Shown here in pieces: positions 55,977-64,000 of a stretch of DNA of 64,000 nucleotides. Location: positions 1,302,001 to 1,366,000 of the forward strand of contig NZ_PEGF01000002.1 in assembly GCF_002742635.1 (NCBI RefSeq), in the 5' to 3' direction. Numbering within the stretch: position 1 is the stretch's first letter; each line of letters starts with the position of its first letter. Origin of the DNA: Caulobacter sp. X. GTDB lineage: Bacteria; Pseudomonadota; Alphaproteobacteria; Caulobacterales; Caulobacteraceae. Position numbers and translations under genes: made by a program. The notes beneath the pieces are model-generated. The model worked only from the letters and a program-made list of their open reading frames with translations, made no database searches and was not told the origin of the DNA.

Positions 55977-56888
55977 ATGGAAGGTCAAAGAGGTCTGGAG
56001 GTCGGGCGCGAGCGGGTGCTGCACCCTGGGCCTTTGCGCTGGCTGCGAGCGCTCGGATGGATGGCGGCGCTCTTTCTGGTCTTCATGCTCGTCTATGCGG
56101 GGGCGCAGGTCATCGAGAGCCCAATCTTGCACAAGGCCGGCCATGGCGCGGCGGTGCTGGGCGTCACGGCGGCCTGCCTGGCCGGCCTGGGCCTCTACGC
56201 GCTCGTCGTCCGTCTTGGCGAAGGGCGATGGCCGGAGGAGTTGAGCCTTCGCAAGGCGCCGCTGGACCTGGTGTTGGGTCTCCTGATCGGCGCCCTGATG
56301 CTGAGCGCGGCGGTCGGCGGTCTCTACGCGCTGGGAGTCTATCAGATTAGCGGTCCGCGCTCGGCGTCACCTTGGAGCACGATCGCCATGGCGATTGAGT
56401 CCGGCGTGATGGAAGAGCTGATCATGCGCGCGATCGTCCTGCGGCTCCTGATGCGGGCTTTCGGCATATGGCCCGCCCTGGCGCTGCAGGCCCTGCTGTT
56501 CGGGGCGATGCACCTGGCCAATCCGAACGCCACCCTGACCGCCGCCGTCGCCATCGCGATCGAGGCCGGGCTGATGCTGGCGGGCTTCTACCTGCTGACG
56601 GGGCGTCTTTGGATGTCGATCGGCGTCCACGCGGCTTGGAACTTCACCCAGGGCTGGATCTGGGGCGCGTCGGTGTCGGGCATTCCGGTCAAGGAGAGCT
56701 GGCTGGTCAGCACGCCCAAGCCGGGCGCGCCGGAGTTCCTCAGCGGCGGCGCGTTCGGGCCCGAGGCGTCGCTGCCGGCGATGGTGGTGGGGACCTCGGT
56801 CGCCGTCGTGGTGCTGTGGATGGCGTGGCGCAAGGGCATGTTCCAGGCGCGTCCGGACGCGGCGCCCGAGGCCTCCGCCGCGGCTTGA
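55977..56888 (+). CDS. CPBP-family intramembrane metalloprotease
   Basis: A 303-aa polytopic membrane protein of the CAAX protease/bacteriocin-processing (Abi) family. The three active-site motifs are present: EE at 146-147 with Arg151 (GVMEELIMRAI), His179 in FGAMHLANPN, and His218/Asn222 in VHAAWNF. About eight membrane helices. ATG 55977 is preferred (GAGGGG upstream); a TTG 60 bp earlier is possible. The role in Caulobacter is unknown. Confidence 0.87.
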   Translation: MEGQRGLEVGRERVLHPGPLRWLRALGWMAALFLVFMLVYAGAQVIESPILHKAGHGAAVLGVTAACLAGLGLYALVVRLGEGRWPEELSLRKAPLDLVLGLLIGALMLSAAVGGLYALGVYQISGPRSASPWSTIAMAIESGVMEELIMRAIVLRLLMRAFGIWPALALQALLFGAMHLANPNATLTAAVAIAIEAGLMLAGFYLLTGRLWMSIGVHAAWNFTQGWIWGASVSGIPVKESWLVSTPKPGAPEFLSGGAFGPEASLPAMVVGTSVAVVVLWMAWRKGMFQARPDAAPEASAAA

Positions 56889-56982
56889 ATTTCTTGACGC
56901 CGGGGCAGGCTTTCCCTTCGCGTGAACGTCGTTCAGTGTGCTCCCGAGGCCGGCCGAAAGAGCCCGGTCCAGGGAGGATCCA

Positions 56983-58098
56983 GTGGATTTCGACTATTCG
57001 GACGACCAGAAGTTCCTGAAGGACGAGGCGCGCAAATTTCTCGCCGCCCATTGCGACGTCGCCGTCGTGCGCGGCGTGCTCGACAACGCCGAGCGCGCCT
57101 TTGACGAGAAGCTGTGGAAGGGCGTGGCCGAGCAGGGCTGGCTGGGCGCCTGCATTCCCGAAGAGTTCGGCGGCCTGGGTCTGGGTCGTGTTGAGCTGTG
57201 CGCCATCGCCGAGGAGCTGGGCCGCGCCGTCGCGCCGATCCCGTTCGCCTCGACCGTCTATGTCCTGGCCGAAGGCGTCATGGCGTTCGGCTCCGACGCT
57301 CAGAAAGCCTCGATCCTGCCGCGCGTCGCCGCCGGCGAACTGATTGGTTGCCTGGCGACCTCGGAAGGTCCGGGCGTGGTCGGCCCGGCCAGCCTGCAGT
57401 GCCGGGTCGAGGGGGGCAAGCTTACCGGAACCAAGGTCCCGGTCACGGACGGCGACGTCGCGGGCGTGGCCCTGGTGCTGGCCAGCGAAGGCGGCCGTCC
57501 GGGCCTGTTCCTCGTCGACCTGACCGGCCCGGGCGTCACGCGCGAGACGCTGAAGAGCCTGGATCCCACCCGCAACGTCGCCAAGCTGACCTTCGCTGGC
57601 GCGGCGGCCGAGCGGATCGGCGACGCGGGCGCGGGTTTCGAGATCGTCCAGGCGATCCTGGATCGCGCCGCCGTCCTGCTGGCCTTCGAACAACTGGGCG
57701 GCGCCGATCGCTGCCTGGAGATGGCCCGCGAATACGCCCTGGGCCGCTACGCCTTCGGTCGCGTGATCGCCGGCTACCAGGCCATCAAGCACAAGCTGGC
57801 CGACATGTACGTCAAGAACGAGGTCGCCCGCTCCAACGCCTATTACGGTGCCTGGGCGCTGAACGACGACGCGCCGGAGTTGCCGATCGCGGCGTCGGCG
57901 GCGCGGATCGCCGCGTCGGAAGCTTTCTGGTTCGCCAGCAAGGAGAACATCCAGGTGCACGGCGGCATGGGCTTCACCTGGGACGTCGACTGCCACCTCT
58001 ACTACCGCCGCTCGCGGCAGCTCAGCCTGGTCGCCGGCGCGCCCAAGGTCTGGAAGGAACGGCTGGTCAGCCAGCTCGAACAGAAGAACGCCGCCTAA
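56983..58098 (+). CDS. Acyl-CoA dehydrogenase, first of a pair
   Basis: A 371-aa FAD enzyme of the acyl-CoA dehydrogenase fold that probably introduces a double bond into an acyl- or steroid-CoA. Motifs: FDYSDDQKFLKDEARKFL, GWLGACIPEEFGGLGLG, LATSEGPG, then GRYAFGRVIAGYQAIKHKLADMYV and HGGMGFTWDVDCHLYYRR. Starts at GTG with GGGAGGATC upstream. The usual substrate-site Glu near the C-terminus is not obvious, as in smaller subunits of heteromeric pairs. A gene for a second dehydrogenase follows 22 bp on. Confidence 0.88.
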   Translation: MDFDYSDDQKFLKDEARKFLAAHCDVAVVRGVLDNAERAFDEKLWKGVAEQGWLGACIPEEFGGLGLGRVELCAIAEELGRAVAPIPFASTVYVLAEGVMAFGSDAQKASILPRVAAGELIGCLATSEGPGVVGPASLQCRVEGGKLTGTKVPVTDGDVAGVALVLASEGGRPGLFLVDLTGPGVTRETLKSLDPTRNVAKLTFAGAAAERIGDAGAGFEIVQAILDRAAVLLAFEQLGGADRCLEMAREYALGRYAFGRVIAGYQAIKHKLADMYVKNEVARSNAYYGAWALNDDAPELPIAASAARIAASEAFWFASKENIQVHGGMGFTWDVDCHLYYRRSRQLSLVAGAPKVWKERLVSQLEQKNAA

Positions 58099-58120
58099 GG
58101 CCCAAGGGAGGAACAGGATC

Positions 58121-59344
58121 ATGGATTTCAACGACTCCCCGGAAGAAGCCGCCTACCGCGAAAAGGCCCGCGCGTGGCTTGCCGAGCACGCCGCCGCCCA
58201 TCGCGCCAAGTGGGGCGAGCTGAAGCCCAACACGCCCGAGCACATGGCCGCCGCCAAGGACTGGCAGGCGACCAAGGCTTCGGCCGGCTACGCCTGCATC
58301 ACCTGGCCCGCGGCCATCGGCGGGGGCGGCGGTACGCCGATCCAGTCGGTCATCTTCGGCCAGGAGGAGACCAAGGCCGGCCTCGGCTACGGCTACTTCA
58401 CGATCGGCCTGGGCATGTGCGTGCCCACCGTCATGGCCTTCGCCGACGGCGACACCAAGAAACGCTTCGTCGGCCCGGCCGTGCGCGGCGAGGAGATCTG
58501 GTGCCAGCTGTTCTCCGAACCGGCCGGCGGCTCCGACGTCGCGGCGCTGCGCACCCGCGCCGTCAAGGACGGCGATGAGTGGGTGATCAACGGTCAGAAG
58601 GTGTGGACCACCGGCGCGCACTACTGCGACTACGGCATCCTGCTGACGCGGACCGACCCGGATGTGCCCAAGCACAAGGGCCTGACCATGTTCTGGATCG
58701 ACATGCGCGACGCCGCCGTCGAGTGCCGGCCGATCCACCAGATGTCGGGCGGGCGCGAATTCAACGAGGTCTATTTCACCGACCTGCGCGTCAAGGACAG
58801 CCAGCGCCTGGGCGAGGTCGGCGACGGCTGGAAGGTGGCCCTGGTCACCCTGATGAACGAGCGTCTGGCGGTCGGCGGCTCGGCCGGCCCGAACTATCGC
58901 GAGATCATGAAGCTGGCGCGCGAGCTGTCGGGCGTCGCCGGTCCGGCGCTGAAGGACCAGGGCTTCCGCGACAAGCTGGCTGACTGGTACGTGCAGTCCG
59001 AGGGGCTGAAGTTCACCCGCTTCCGCACCATGACCGCTCTGTCGCGCGGCCAGACGCCAGGCCCGGAAAGCTCGATCGGCAAGATCATCTCGGCCAACCA
59101 GCTGCAGGAGCTGGCCAACACCGCCGTCGAGATGGAGGACCAATACGGCATCCTCGTCGATCCCGACCAGGCCCCGGCCGAGGCGGCGTTCCAGCAGAGC
59201 CTGATGTGGGCGCCGGGCCTTCGCATCGCCGGCGGCACGGACGAGATCCTGAAGAACATCATCGCCGAACGGGTCCTGGGCCTGCCGGGTGACGTCCGCG
59301 TCGACAAGGACGTGGCGTTCAAGGACATGCCGACCGGGCGGTGA
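58121..59344 (+). CDS. Acyl-CoA dehydrogenase, second of a pair
   Basis: A 407-aa acyl-CoA dehydrogenase. Typical blocks: FNDSPEEAAYREKARAWLAEHA, WCQLFSEPAGGSDVAALRTRAV (FAD/substrate site), GDEWVINGQKVWTTGAHYCDYGIL, MNERLAVGG, and near the end APGLRIAGGTDEILKNIIAERVLGLP, with the FAD-site GGTDEI. ATG with GGGAGGAAC upstream. With the gene before it, it may form an alpha2-beta2 dehydrogenase of the steroid/branched acyl-CoA type; this is inference from the pairing. Confidence 0.9.
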   Translation: MDFNDSPEEAAYREKARAWLAEHAAAHRAKWGELKPNTPEHMAAAKDWQATKASAGYACITWPAAIGGGGGTPIQSVIFGQEETKAGLGYGYFTIGLGMCVPTVMAFADGDTKKRFVGPAVRGEEIWCQLFSEPAGGSDVAALRTRAVKDGDEWVINGQKVWTTGAHYCDYGILLTRTDPDVPKHKGLTMFWIDMRDAAVECRPIHQMSGGREFNEVYFTDLRVKDSQRLGEVGDGWKVALVTLMNERLAVGGSAGPNYREIMKLARELSGVAGPALKDQGFRDKLADWYVQSEGLKFTRFRTMTALSRGQTPGPESSIGKIISANQLQELANTAVEMEDQYGILVDPDQAPAEAAFQQSLMWAPGLRIAGGTDEILKNIIAERVLGLPGDVRVDKDVAFKDMPTGR

Positions 59345-59437
59345 TTGGGGCGGGCCTCTTCGACAAGCGTCGGGGAGGCCTCATGACGACCCCTTGAGAG
59401 GTTTTGACCTAGCCAAGGCGCCCTTGCAGCCCGGCCA

Positions 59438-60139
59438 TCACGCCCGCTGGGCGTGCCAGCCTCTGATCATGAAGGCCTGGAAGAATGGGACTGGCTGGGG
59501 GAAGCCAGCGGCTCGCCATAAGGCTTCCGTCTCCGCCGACGAAAGGACGCTGAGCGCGTTCCGCAACGTGTCGGCCAGTTTGGCCAGCGACTCTGGCGTG
59601 GCGCCCATCAGCACCTGGATACGCTTCCAATCCTCCAGCACGTCGGGGAAATCGGGCGCGTCCAGGTCGCCGCTGATCTCGGCGCTGGCGAAATAGCCGC
59701 CTGGCTTCAGGCGGTCGTGGATGGCGGAATAAAACGCGAGGCGGTCTTCCCGTTTGATGAAGTGCGCCACCAGCAGGCTGACGACGGCGTCGAAGCCGTC
59801 GCGCGGGGCGTCGTCGACATAGCCGTGAACAAGCCGGCAGCGGTCCAGCACCCCAGCCTGTTCGAGCCTGTGGCGTCCCACGGCCAGCATATCCTCGGAC
59901 GGATCGACGCCCACGAAAGACCAGCCTGGATTGGCCTTTGCCAACGACAGGATTTCCGCGCCGGTACCCACGCCAACGCACAGGATGCGCGCATCGACCG
60001 GCAGGTCCGCCAGAACCAGCCGCAGCAGAAAATGCAGGCCGTCGGAGACGGGCGCGAGCGCGCTGTTGCGCCGATCATAGGCGTCGGCCAGCTCGCGGTT
60101 GAAGAGCTCGGCCGCTGTGGCGTGGGATGTTTGGCGCAT
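59438..60139 (-). CDS. SAM-dependent methyltransferase, class I
   Basis: A 233-aa methyltransferase of the type often annotated as methyltransferase domain 11/12. Motif I ARILCVGVGTGAEILSLAKANP (glycine loop), motif II FVGVDPSEDMLAVGR, motif IV DAVVSLLVAHFI, then LKPGGYFASAEI. The N-terminus AAELFNRELADAYDRRNSALAP is typical of this family. Substrate unknown. A small-molecule rather than nucleic-acid target is likely. Confidence 0.85.
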   Translation of the reverse strand: MRQTSHATAAELFNRELADAYDRRNSALAPVSDGLHFLLRLVLADLPVDARILCVGVGTGAEILSLAKANPGWSFVGVDPSEDMLAVGRHRLEQAGVLDRCRLVHGYVDDAPRDGFDAVVSLLVAHFIKREDRLAFYSAIHDRLKPGGYFASAEISGDLDAPDFPDVLEDWKRIQVLMGATPESLAKLADTLRNALSVLSSAETEALWRAAGFPQPVPFFQAFMIRGWHAQRA

Positions 60140-60188
60140 CGTTATAATATAACAATTCGTTTCGGGCGCGCCACCCTCGAACCCACTC

Positions 60189-61682
60189 TTATGGCGCGAT
60201 CGTTTTCAGGAAGGTCGGCGGCTTGCGGTGGTGGGTCGCCTGTTCGTAGGCGTAGCCGAGATTCAGCAGCAGCTTCTCGCTCCAGGCCGGACCGATGAAG
60301 GACAGGCCCACCGGCAGGCCGGTGACGTCGCCCATCGGCACGGTCAGGTGCGGGTAGCCGGCCACGGCGGGCAGGGTGGTGGCCGAGCCGCCGTAGTTGT
60401 CGCCGTTCAGCGGGTCGATGGTCCAGGCCGGGCCGGTGGTCGGGGCGACGATGGCGACCGCGCCCGTGTCCTTGAGGATCTTGTCGATGCCTTCGGGACC
60501 GGCCATCCGCTTGGAGTCGGCCAGGGCCTTCAAGTAATCGGGATCGGTCAGGCCCTTGGTTTTCTCGGCCTTTTCGAAGGTCTCCTGGCCGAACCACTCG
60601 AACTCCTTCGGGGTCGCCTTGTTGAAGGCGATCAGGTCGGTCAGCGTGCGGGTCTGGACCTTCTTGGGATCGGTCGAGGCGAGGTAGGCGGCCATGTCGG
60701 CCTTGAGCTCGGTGTAGAGCACCAAGCCCTCGGCCTTGCCGATCGGGCCTTCGTCGAAGTCCTTGACGTCGACCAGGGTGGCGCCCTGGGCCTGGAGCTC
60801 CTTCAGCGCCCGCTCGAACACCGCGTCGGTCTTGGGCGAGTAGCCGGCGTAGAACCGCGCGACGGCCAGGGTCACGCCCTTCAGCGCGTCCTTGGAGAGG
60901 CCCTTGGCGTAGTCGGTCTTGTGGGCGTCGGCGTCCTTGGTGGCCGGATCGGCGGGATCGGAGCCGGCGATGATGGTCAGCACCTTGGCGGCGTCCTCGA
61001 CCGTGGTGGTCATCGGGCCGGCCGTGTCCTGGCTGTGGCTGATCGGCACGATGTGGGTGCGCGAGACGAGGCCGACCGTGGGCTTCAGGCCTACCAGGCC
61101 GTTGATCGCCGCCGGGCAGGTGATCGAGCCGTCGGTTTCGGTGCCGATGGCGAGCGGCGCGAGGCCCGCCGCCACCGCCGCGCCCGAGCCGCTGGACGAG
61201 CCGCAGGCGCTACGGTCCAGGACGTAGGGGTTGCGCACCGTACCGCCGACGGCGCTCCAGCCGCTGATCGACTTGCTGGAGCGGATATTGGCCCATTCCG
61301 ACAGGTTGGCCTTGCCCAGCATCACGAGGCCGGCGTCGCGCAGGCGCTTGGCGATGGGCGCGTCGCGGCCGGTGACATTGTCCTTCAGCGCCAGCGAGCC
61401 GGCGGTGGTCGGCAGCGGATCGGCGCTCTCGATATTGTCCTTCAGCAGGATCGGGACGCCGTGCAGCGCCGAGCGGACCTTGCCGGCCTTGCGCTCGGCG
61501 TCCAGGGCCTTGGCTTCGGAAAGGGCGTTCGGGTTCGTGGCGATCACCGCGTGCAGCGTCGCGTTCCTGGCCTGGATCGCCGCCAGCGCCGCCTTGGTCG
61601 CGTCCTCCGCCGACTGAGCGTGGGCGGCTCCAGGGAGCAGGGCCAGGGCGGCCGCGCCGGCTAGGCAGGCGATCTTGGTCAT
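60189..61682 (-). CDS. Amidase signature-family enzyme, exported
   Basis: A 497-aa amidase with a signal peptide ([20 protein letters not shown]). The Ser-cisSer-Lys triad is in place: Lys81 in [10 protein letters not shown], cis-Ser about 162-163 in CGSSSGSG, and nucleophile Ser186 in [13 protein letters not shown]. It hydrolyses amides such as peptides or amino-acid amides; the substrate is unknown. ATG at 61682. Confidence 0.92.
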   Translation of the reverse strand: MTKIACLAGAAALALLPGAAHAQSAEDATKAALAAIQARNATLHAVIATNPNALSEAKALDAERKAGKVRSALHGVPILLKDNIESADPLPTTAGSLALKDNVTGRDAPIAKRLRDAGLVMLGKANLSEWANIRSSKSISGWSAVGGTVRNPYVLDRSACGSSSGSGAAVAAGLAPLAIGTETDGSITCPAAINGLVGLKPTVGLVSRTHIVPISHSQDTAGPMTTTVEDAAKVLTIIAGSDPADPATKDADAHKTDYAKGLSKDALKGVTLAVARFYAGYSPKTDAVFERALKELQAQGATLVDVKDFDEGPIGKAEGLVLYTELKADMAAYLASTDPKKVQTRTLTDLIAFNKATPKEFEWFGQETFEKAEKTKGLTDPDYLKALADSKRMAGPEGIDKILKDTGAVAIVAPTTGPAWTIDPLNGDNYGGSATTLPAVAGYPHLTVPMGDVTGLPVGLSFIGPAWSEKLLLNLGYAYEQATHHRKPPTFLKTIAP

Positions 61683-61784
61683 GGACGTTTCCCCTCACGC
61701 GGGCCGCGATTCCGACGGCCAGGGCAGGAGGATGAGGGCAAATTTCCGTGTTCGCCAAGGCCCGCGAACGGGTTCTTTCGCGAT

Positions 61785-62573
61785 CTAGACGAACACCGCA
61801 ACGTTCTGCCGCGCCAGGAGCAGGGGCCGGCCCTTGGCGTCCCAGACCTGCATCTCCTGGGTCGAGTAGCCATGGCCGATCGTCTCGGCCTTGCTGCGCA
61901 GCAGGCGCCAGCCGTCGTCGCTGGGGTCTGGCAGGCCCACGACGTCCAGCGACCAGGTCATGGTCGAGATCGGACCAAACTGCCGGAACAGGGTCATGGC
62001 TGGCGGGGGCGGGGCGTCGCCCAAAGCGATCAGGGCCGACAACGAGGTCGCCGCCGGATCGCGATGGCGGATCCACAGCAGGTACTCCGGCGGCTCGCCC
62101 GAACCCGGCCGGCCGCCACCCGCGACGCGGAAGTCGAACTGGCGGACGAAGCTGGGCGCCATGCTGGTGTCGCCCTTGTGGAACGGCTCGCACTGATCGG
62201 GCGGCGCCACGGCGGGGCAGGGCGCATCCTCGTAGGACAGGTGCGACTCGCGGGCCGCGCCGAAGGTCAGGGTGGCGTGGGTGGCGACGCCTTGTTCGCC
62301 AACGAGGTCAACGCTGGCGAACAGGGTCGACTTGCCCTGACGCAAGGTCGTCACCTGGATTGAAAGCTCACCCGCCGCCGGGCCGACGAAGGCGAACTGT
62401 CCGGAGCGCAGCGGCGGCGCGTCCGGAAAGGCCCGCTGGGCGGCCTCGACACACAGCGCGGCCGACAGCCCGCCATAGGTAGTGCGGCCCTGTTTCCAGT
62501 CGTCGGTGACGTGGGCGGCGTAGCCTGTCTCGGTGGCCGTGACGCCGGCGAGCAACTCAGTGTAGGAGGTCAT
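61785..62573 (-). CDS. Acyl-CoA thioesterase-family (double hotdog) protein
   Basis: A 262-aa protein with a double hotdog outline: N-terminal WKQGRTTYGGLSAALCVEAAQRAF and LRSGQFAFVGPAAGELSIQVTTLRQGKSTLFASVDL, the pattern of TesB/thioesterase-like enzymes, and a C-terminal second half with TMTWSLDVVGLP and GYSTQEMQVWDAKGRPLLLARQNVAVF. The final ARQ-like stretch is conserved in the family. It probably hydrolyses acyl-CoA esters. Confidence 0.87.
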   Translation of the reverse strand: MTSYTELLAGVTATETGYAAHVTDDWKQGRTTYGGLSAALCVEAAQRAFPDAPPLRSGQFAFVGPAAGELSIQVTTLRQGKSTLFASVDLVGEQGVATHATLTFGAARESHLSYEDAPCPAVAPPDQCEPFHKGDTSMAPSFVRQFDFRVAGGGRPGSGEPPEYLLWIRHRDPAATSLSALIALGDAPPPPAMTLFRQFGPISTMTWSLDVVGLPDPSDDGWRLLRSKAETIGHGYSTQEMQVWDAKGRPLLLARQNVAVFV

Positions 62574-62631
62574 GGCGCGAAAGTTCGTTTTCTTTCGCTA
62601 CGGAAGTCAAGCGCCCTTGGCTGTCCGAGGT

Positions 62632-62829
62632 CTAGTGGAGCGTCGGGGAGGCGTCGGTCCAGGCGTCCAGCGCCCGGCCTTCGGCCTCTTCCTCGACCGC
62701 CATCTCCTCAAGGAGCACGGCGGCCAGCAGCCATTCCTGCAGATCGTCCTCGGTCGCGGTCCCGTTCTCGAGGGCTTCCTTGACGGTCTCGATCAGCCAT
62801 TCAACGGCGTCAGCGTGGGTCTTGCTCAT
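62632..62829 (-). CDS. Small acidic protein, 65 aa
   Basis: Starts MSKTHADAVEWLIETVKEALENG with GAGG eight bases before the ATG. Highly acidic and helical (LLEEMAVEEEAEGRALD). No family recognised. It sits alone between the thioesterase and S9 peptidase genes on the same strand. Confidence 0.6.
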   Translation of the reverse strand: MSKTHADAVEWLIETVKEALENGTATEDDLQEWLLAAVLLEEMAVEEEAEGRALDAWTDASPTLH

Positions 62830-62924
62830 GGTCTTGCCTCACAACCTGAGGACAAGAGTAGTGGTTAAGACAGCCAAAAGCGCTGCGACATGGGGTCATG
62901 CCGGCGCCGCATGTCGCCGCAGGG

Positions 62925-62948
62925 CCCGCGCGGCCTAAGCCGCGCGGG
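62925..62948 (-). terminator. GC-rich hairpin downstream of the S9 peptidase gene
   Basis: CCCGCGCGGC and GCCGCGCGGG form a perfect 10-bp stem around the 4-base loop CTAA, 9 bp beyond the stop of the leftward peptidase gene. No clear T-run follows, so termination may be weak. Confidence 0.55.
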
Positions 62949-62957
62949 GATCGGCGC

Positions 62958-64000
62958 CTACTGAGCGCCCTTCAGCTTGCGGTCGAAGAAGTCGAGGTGG
63001 GTCTTCAGCACGCTGAGGCCCTTGGACTTGCCGCTGCCGGCGCCGTGACGCTCGCCGGGATACAGCGCCATCTCGAACGGGATCGCCTTCTTCTGCAGAG
63101 CCGCCATGACGCGGGTGCTGTTTTCCAGGATCACGTTGTCGTCGGCCATGCCGTGCAGCAGCAGCAGGCTGCCGGGCTTCAGATGGTCGAGGCGGGTGTT
63201 GATATCGGCATAGGCGTAGCCGGCCTTGTTCTCGTCCGGCTTGCCCATGTAGCGCTCGGTATAGGCGGTGTCGTAGAGGCTCCACTGGGTCGGTGGGGCG
63301 CCGGCCGCGCCGGCCTTGAACGGGGTGTTCTCGGCGGTCATCAGCATCAGGGTCATGAACCCGCCGTACGACCAGCCCATCACGCCCAGCTTGTCGGGAT
63401 CGACATAGGGCAGGCCGGCCAGGAACTTGGCGCCCTGCAGCTGGTCCTCGACCTCGACCGTGCCCATGCGGCGGTCCAACGCCCGCATGAACTTGGCCGA
63501 GCGGTTGCCGCTGCCGCGGTTATCGAGCTTGAAGATCACATAGCCGGCTTCGAGATAGGTGCGCTCGGATGGGCTCTGCCAGGACTTGGTCACGCGCTGG
63601 GCGTGCGGGCCGCCATAGACCGAGACGATGGCCGGATACTTCTTGGCCGGATCGAAATTGGTCGGCTTGAGGATCTCGTAATAGAGGGTCTCGCCGTCGG
63701 AGGCCTTCAGGCTGCCGAACTCCGGAACCGGCAGGTTGGCGGCGTAGGGCCAGTAGGGATGGCCCTCGGCCAGCCTGTTCTCCTCGATCCAGCGCACGCG
63801 CTTGCCGTCGGCGGAATAGAGCGCGGTCTGGGGCGGGGTCTTGGGATCGCTGTAGGAGCCGGCGAAGGCGCCGCCGTTGCTGGCCACCTTGGCCGACCAC
63901 CAGCCGCCGTCCGAGGTCAGGGCCTTGGGCTTGCCGGGCTTGGCGTAGCTGACCTCATACAGGCGACGCTCCAGCGGCGTGTCCATCGAGGCGGCGAAGA
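62958..64000 (-). CDS. S9-family (prolyl oligopeptidase/DPP-IV-like) peptidase, 5' end outside the window
   Basis: The C-terminal ~347 residues are visible, ending at a TAG at 62958; the frame is open to the window edge. The catalytic serine is in GWSYGGFMTLM, the Asp in HGMADDNVIL and the His in GERHGAG. The N-terminal propeller is only partly seen (HPYWPYAANLPVPEFGSLKASDGETLYYEIL). It is likely exported or periplasmic as other DPP-IV-like enzymes are, but the signal region is outside the window. Confidence 0.92.
   Translation of the reverse strand, partial: FAASMDTPLERRLYEVSYAKPGKPKALTSDGGWWSAKVASNGGAFAGSYSDPKTPPQTALYSADGKRVRWIEENRLAEGHPYWPYAANLPVPEFGSLKASDGETLYYEILKPTNFDPAKKYPAIVSVYGGPHAQRVTKSWQSPSERTYLEAGYVIFKLDNRGSGNRSAKFMRALDRRMGTVEVEDQLQGAKFLAGLPYVDPDKLGVMGWSYGGFMTLMLMTAENTPFKAGAAGAPPTQWSLYDTAYTERYMGKPDENKAGYAYADINTRLDHLKPGSLLLLHGMADDNVILENSTRVMAALQKKAIPFEMALYPGERHGAGSGKSKGLSVLKTHLDFFDRKLKGAQ

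Overview
The window is GC-rich DNA from an alphaproteobacterium, most likely a Caulobacter. The best anchor is a histidine kinase at 49.4-51.9 kb. Its phosphorylated histidine is followed by exactly 232 residues, as I recall for C. crescentus PleC (842 aa, His610), and its H-box and downstream sequence look like PleC. A PepN aminopeptidase lies beside it. GTG and TTG starts, GTGA/ATGA stop-start overlaps and palindromic intergenic repeats also fit this group.

Positions 1-36480 are most of a prophage whose left end lies outside the window. It abuts the 3' end (CCA) of an intact tRNA-Lys(CUU) at 36481-36556, which is the probable attachment site. The virion genes are of the T7/BPP-1-like podovirus type. 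From left to right the prophage holds: a leftward early operon of small unknown genes headed by a GapR (DUF2312) homologue (1-1811); an immunity region with repeated operators, a membrane protein, an S24/LexA-type repressor and a Cro-like gene (1.83-3.23 kb); a rightward replication block with a DnaA-domain-IV-like protein, Toprim primase and SF3/D5-type helicase (3.2-8.9 kb); and a 555-bp non-coding segment with hairpins and twelve copies of a GGTTGGA-type repeat. Packaging genes follow (9.4-11.8 kb), then an accessory block (small virion-like proteins, SGNH esterase, ribbon-helix-helix regulator with a palindromic operator, tyrosine integrase; 11.8-15.4 kb). The virion genes come next (15.4-34.6 kb): portal, scaffold, capsid, tail tube and nozzle, internal virion proteins with GH108 and ParB-like domains, and a beta-helix tail fibre. 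Lysis genes (GH19 endolysin, holin, XhlA-like) run to 36.06 kb, and a zinc-ribbon gene behind a perfect 20-bp palindrome closes the right end.

From 36.6 kb onward the DNA is chromosomal. It holds an HPt phosphotransfer protein, a TIGR00266-family protein, chorismate mutase and a LysR regulator divergent from a sulfate-assimilation operon (SUMT - DUF2849 - CysI - DUF934 - CysH). After that come a penicillin-acylase-family hydrolase, a 3D-domain protein, a glutathione transferase, an S1/P1 nuclease, a Nudix hydrolase, a UrcA-family protein, PleC, PepN, a protein with internal duplication, a CPBP protease, an acyl-CoA dehydrogenase pair, a methyltransferase, an amidase, a thioesterase-like protein and a 5'-truncated S9 peptidase.

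The features that most deserve follow-up are all in the prophage. They are the GapR homologue with two parS-like sites upstream; the GGTTGGA array in a hairpin-rich gap (candidate origin or packaging site); a 12-mer CTAACCCCCCCG that recurs ahead of rightward genes; hairpins placed around the capsid genes; and an integrase about 21 kb from the tRNA attachment site. I found no phage RNA polymerase, reverse transcriptase, CRISPR array or rRNA here.
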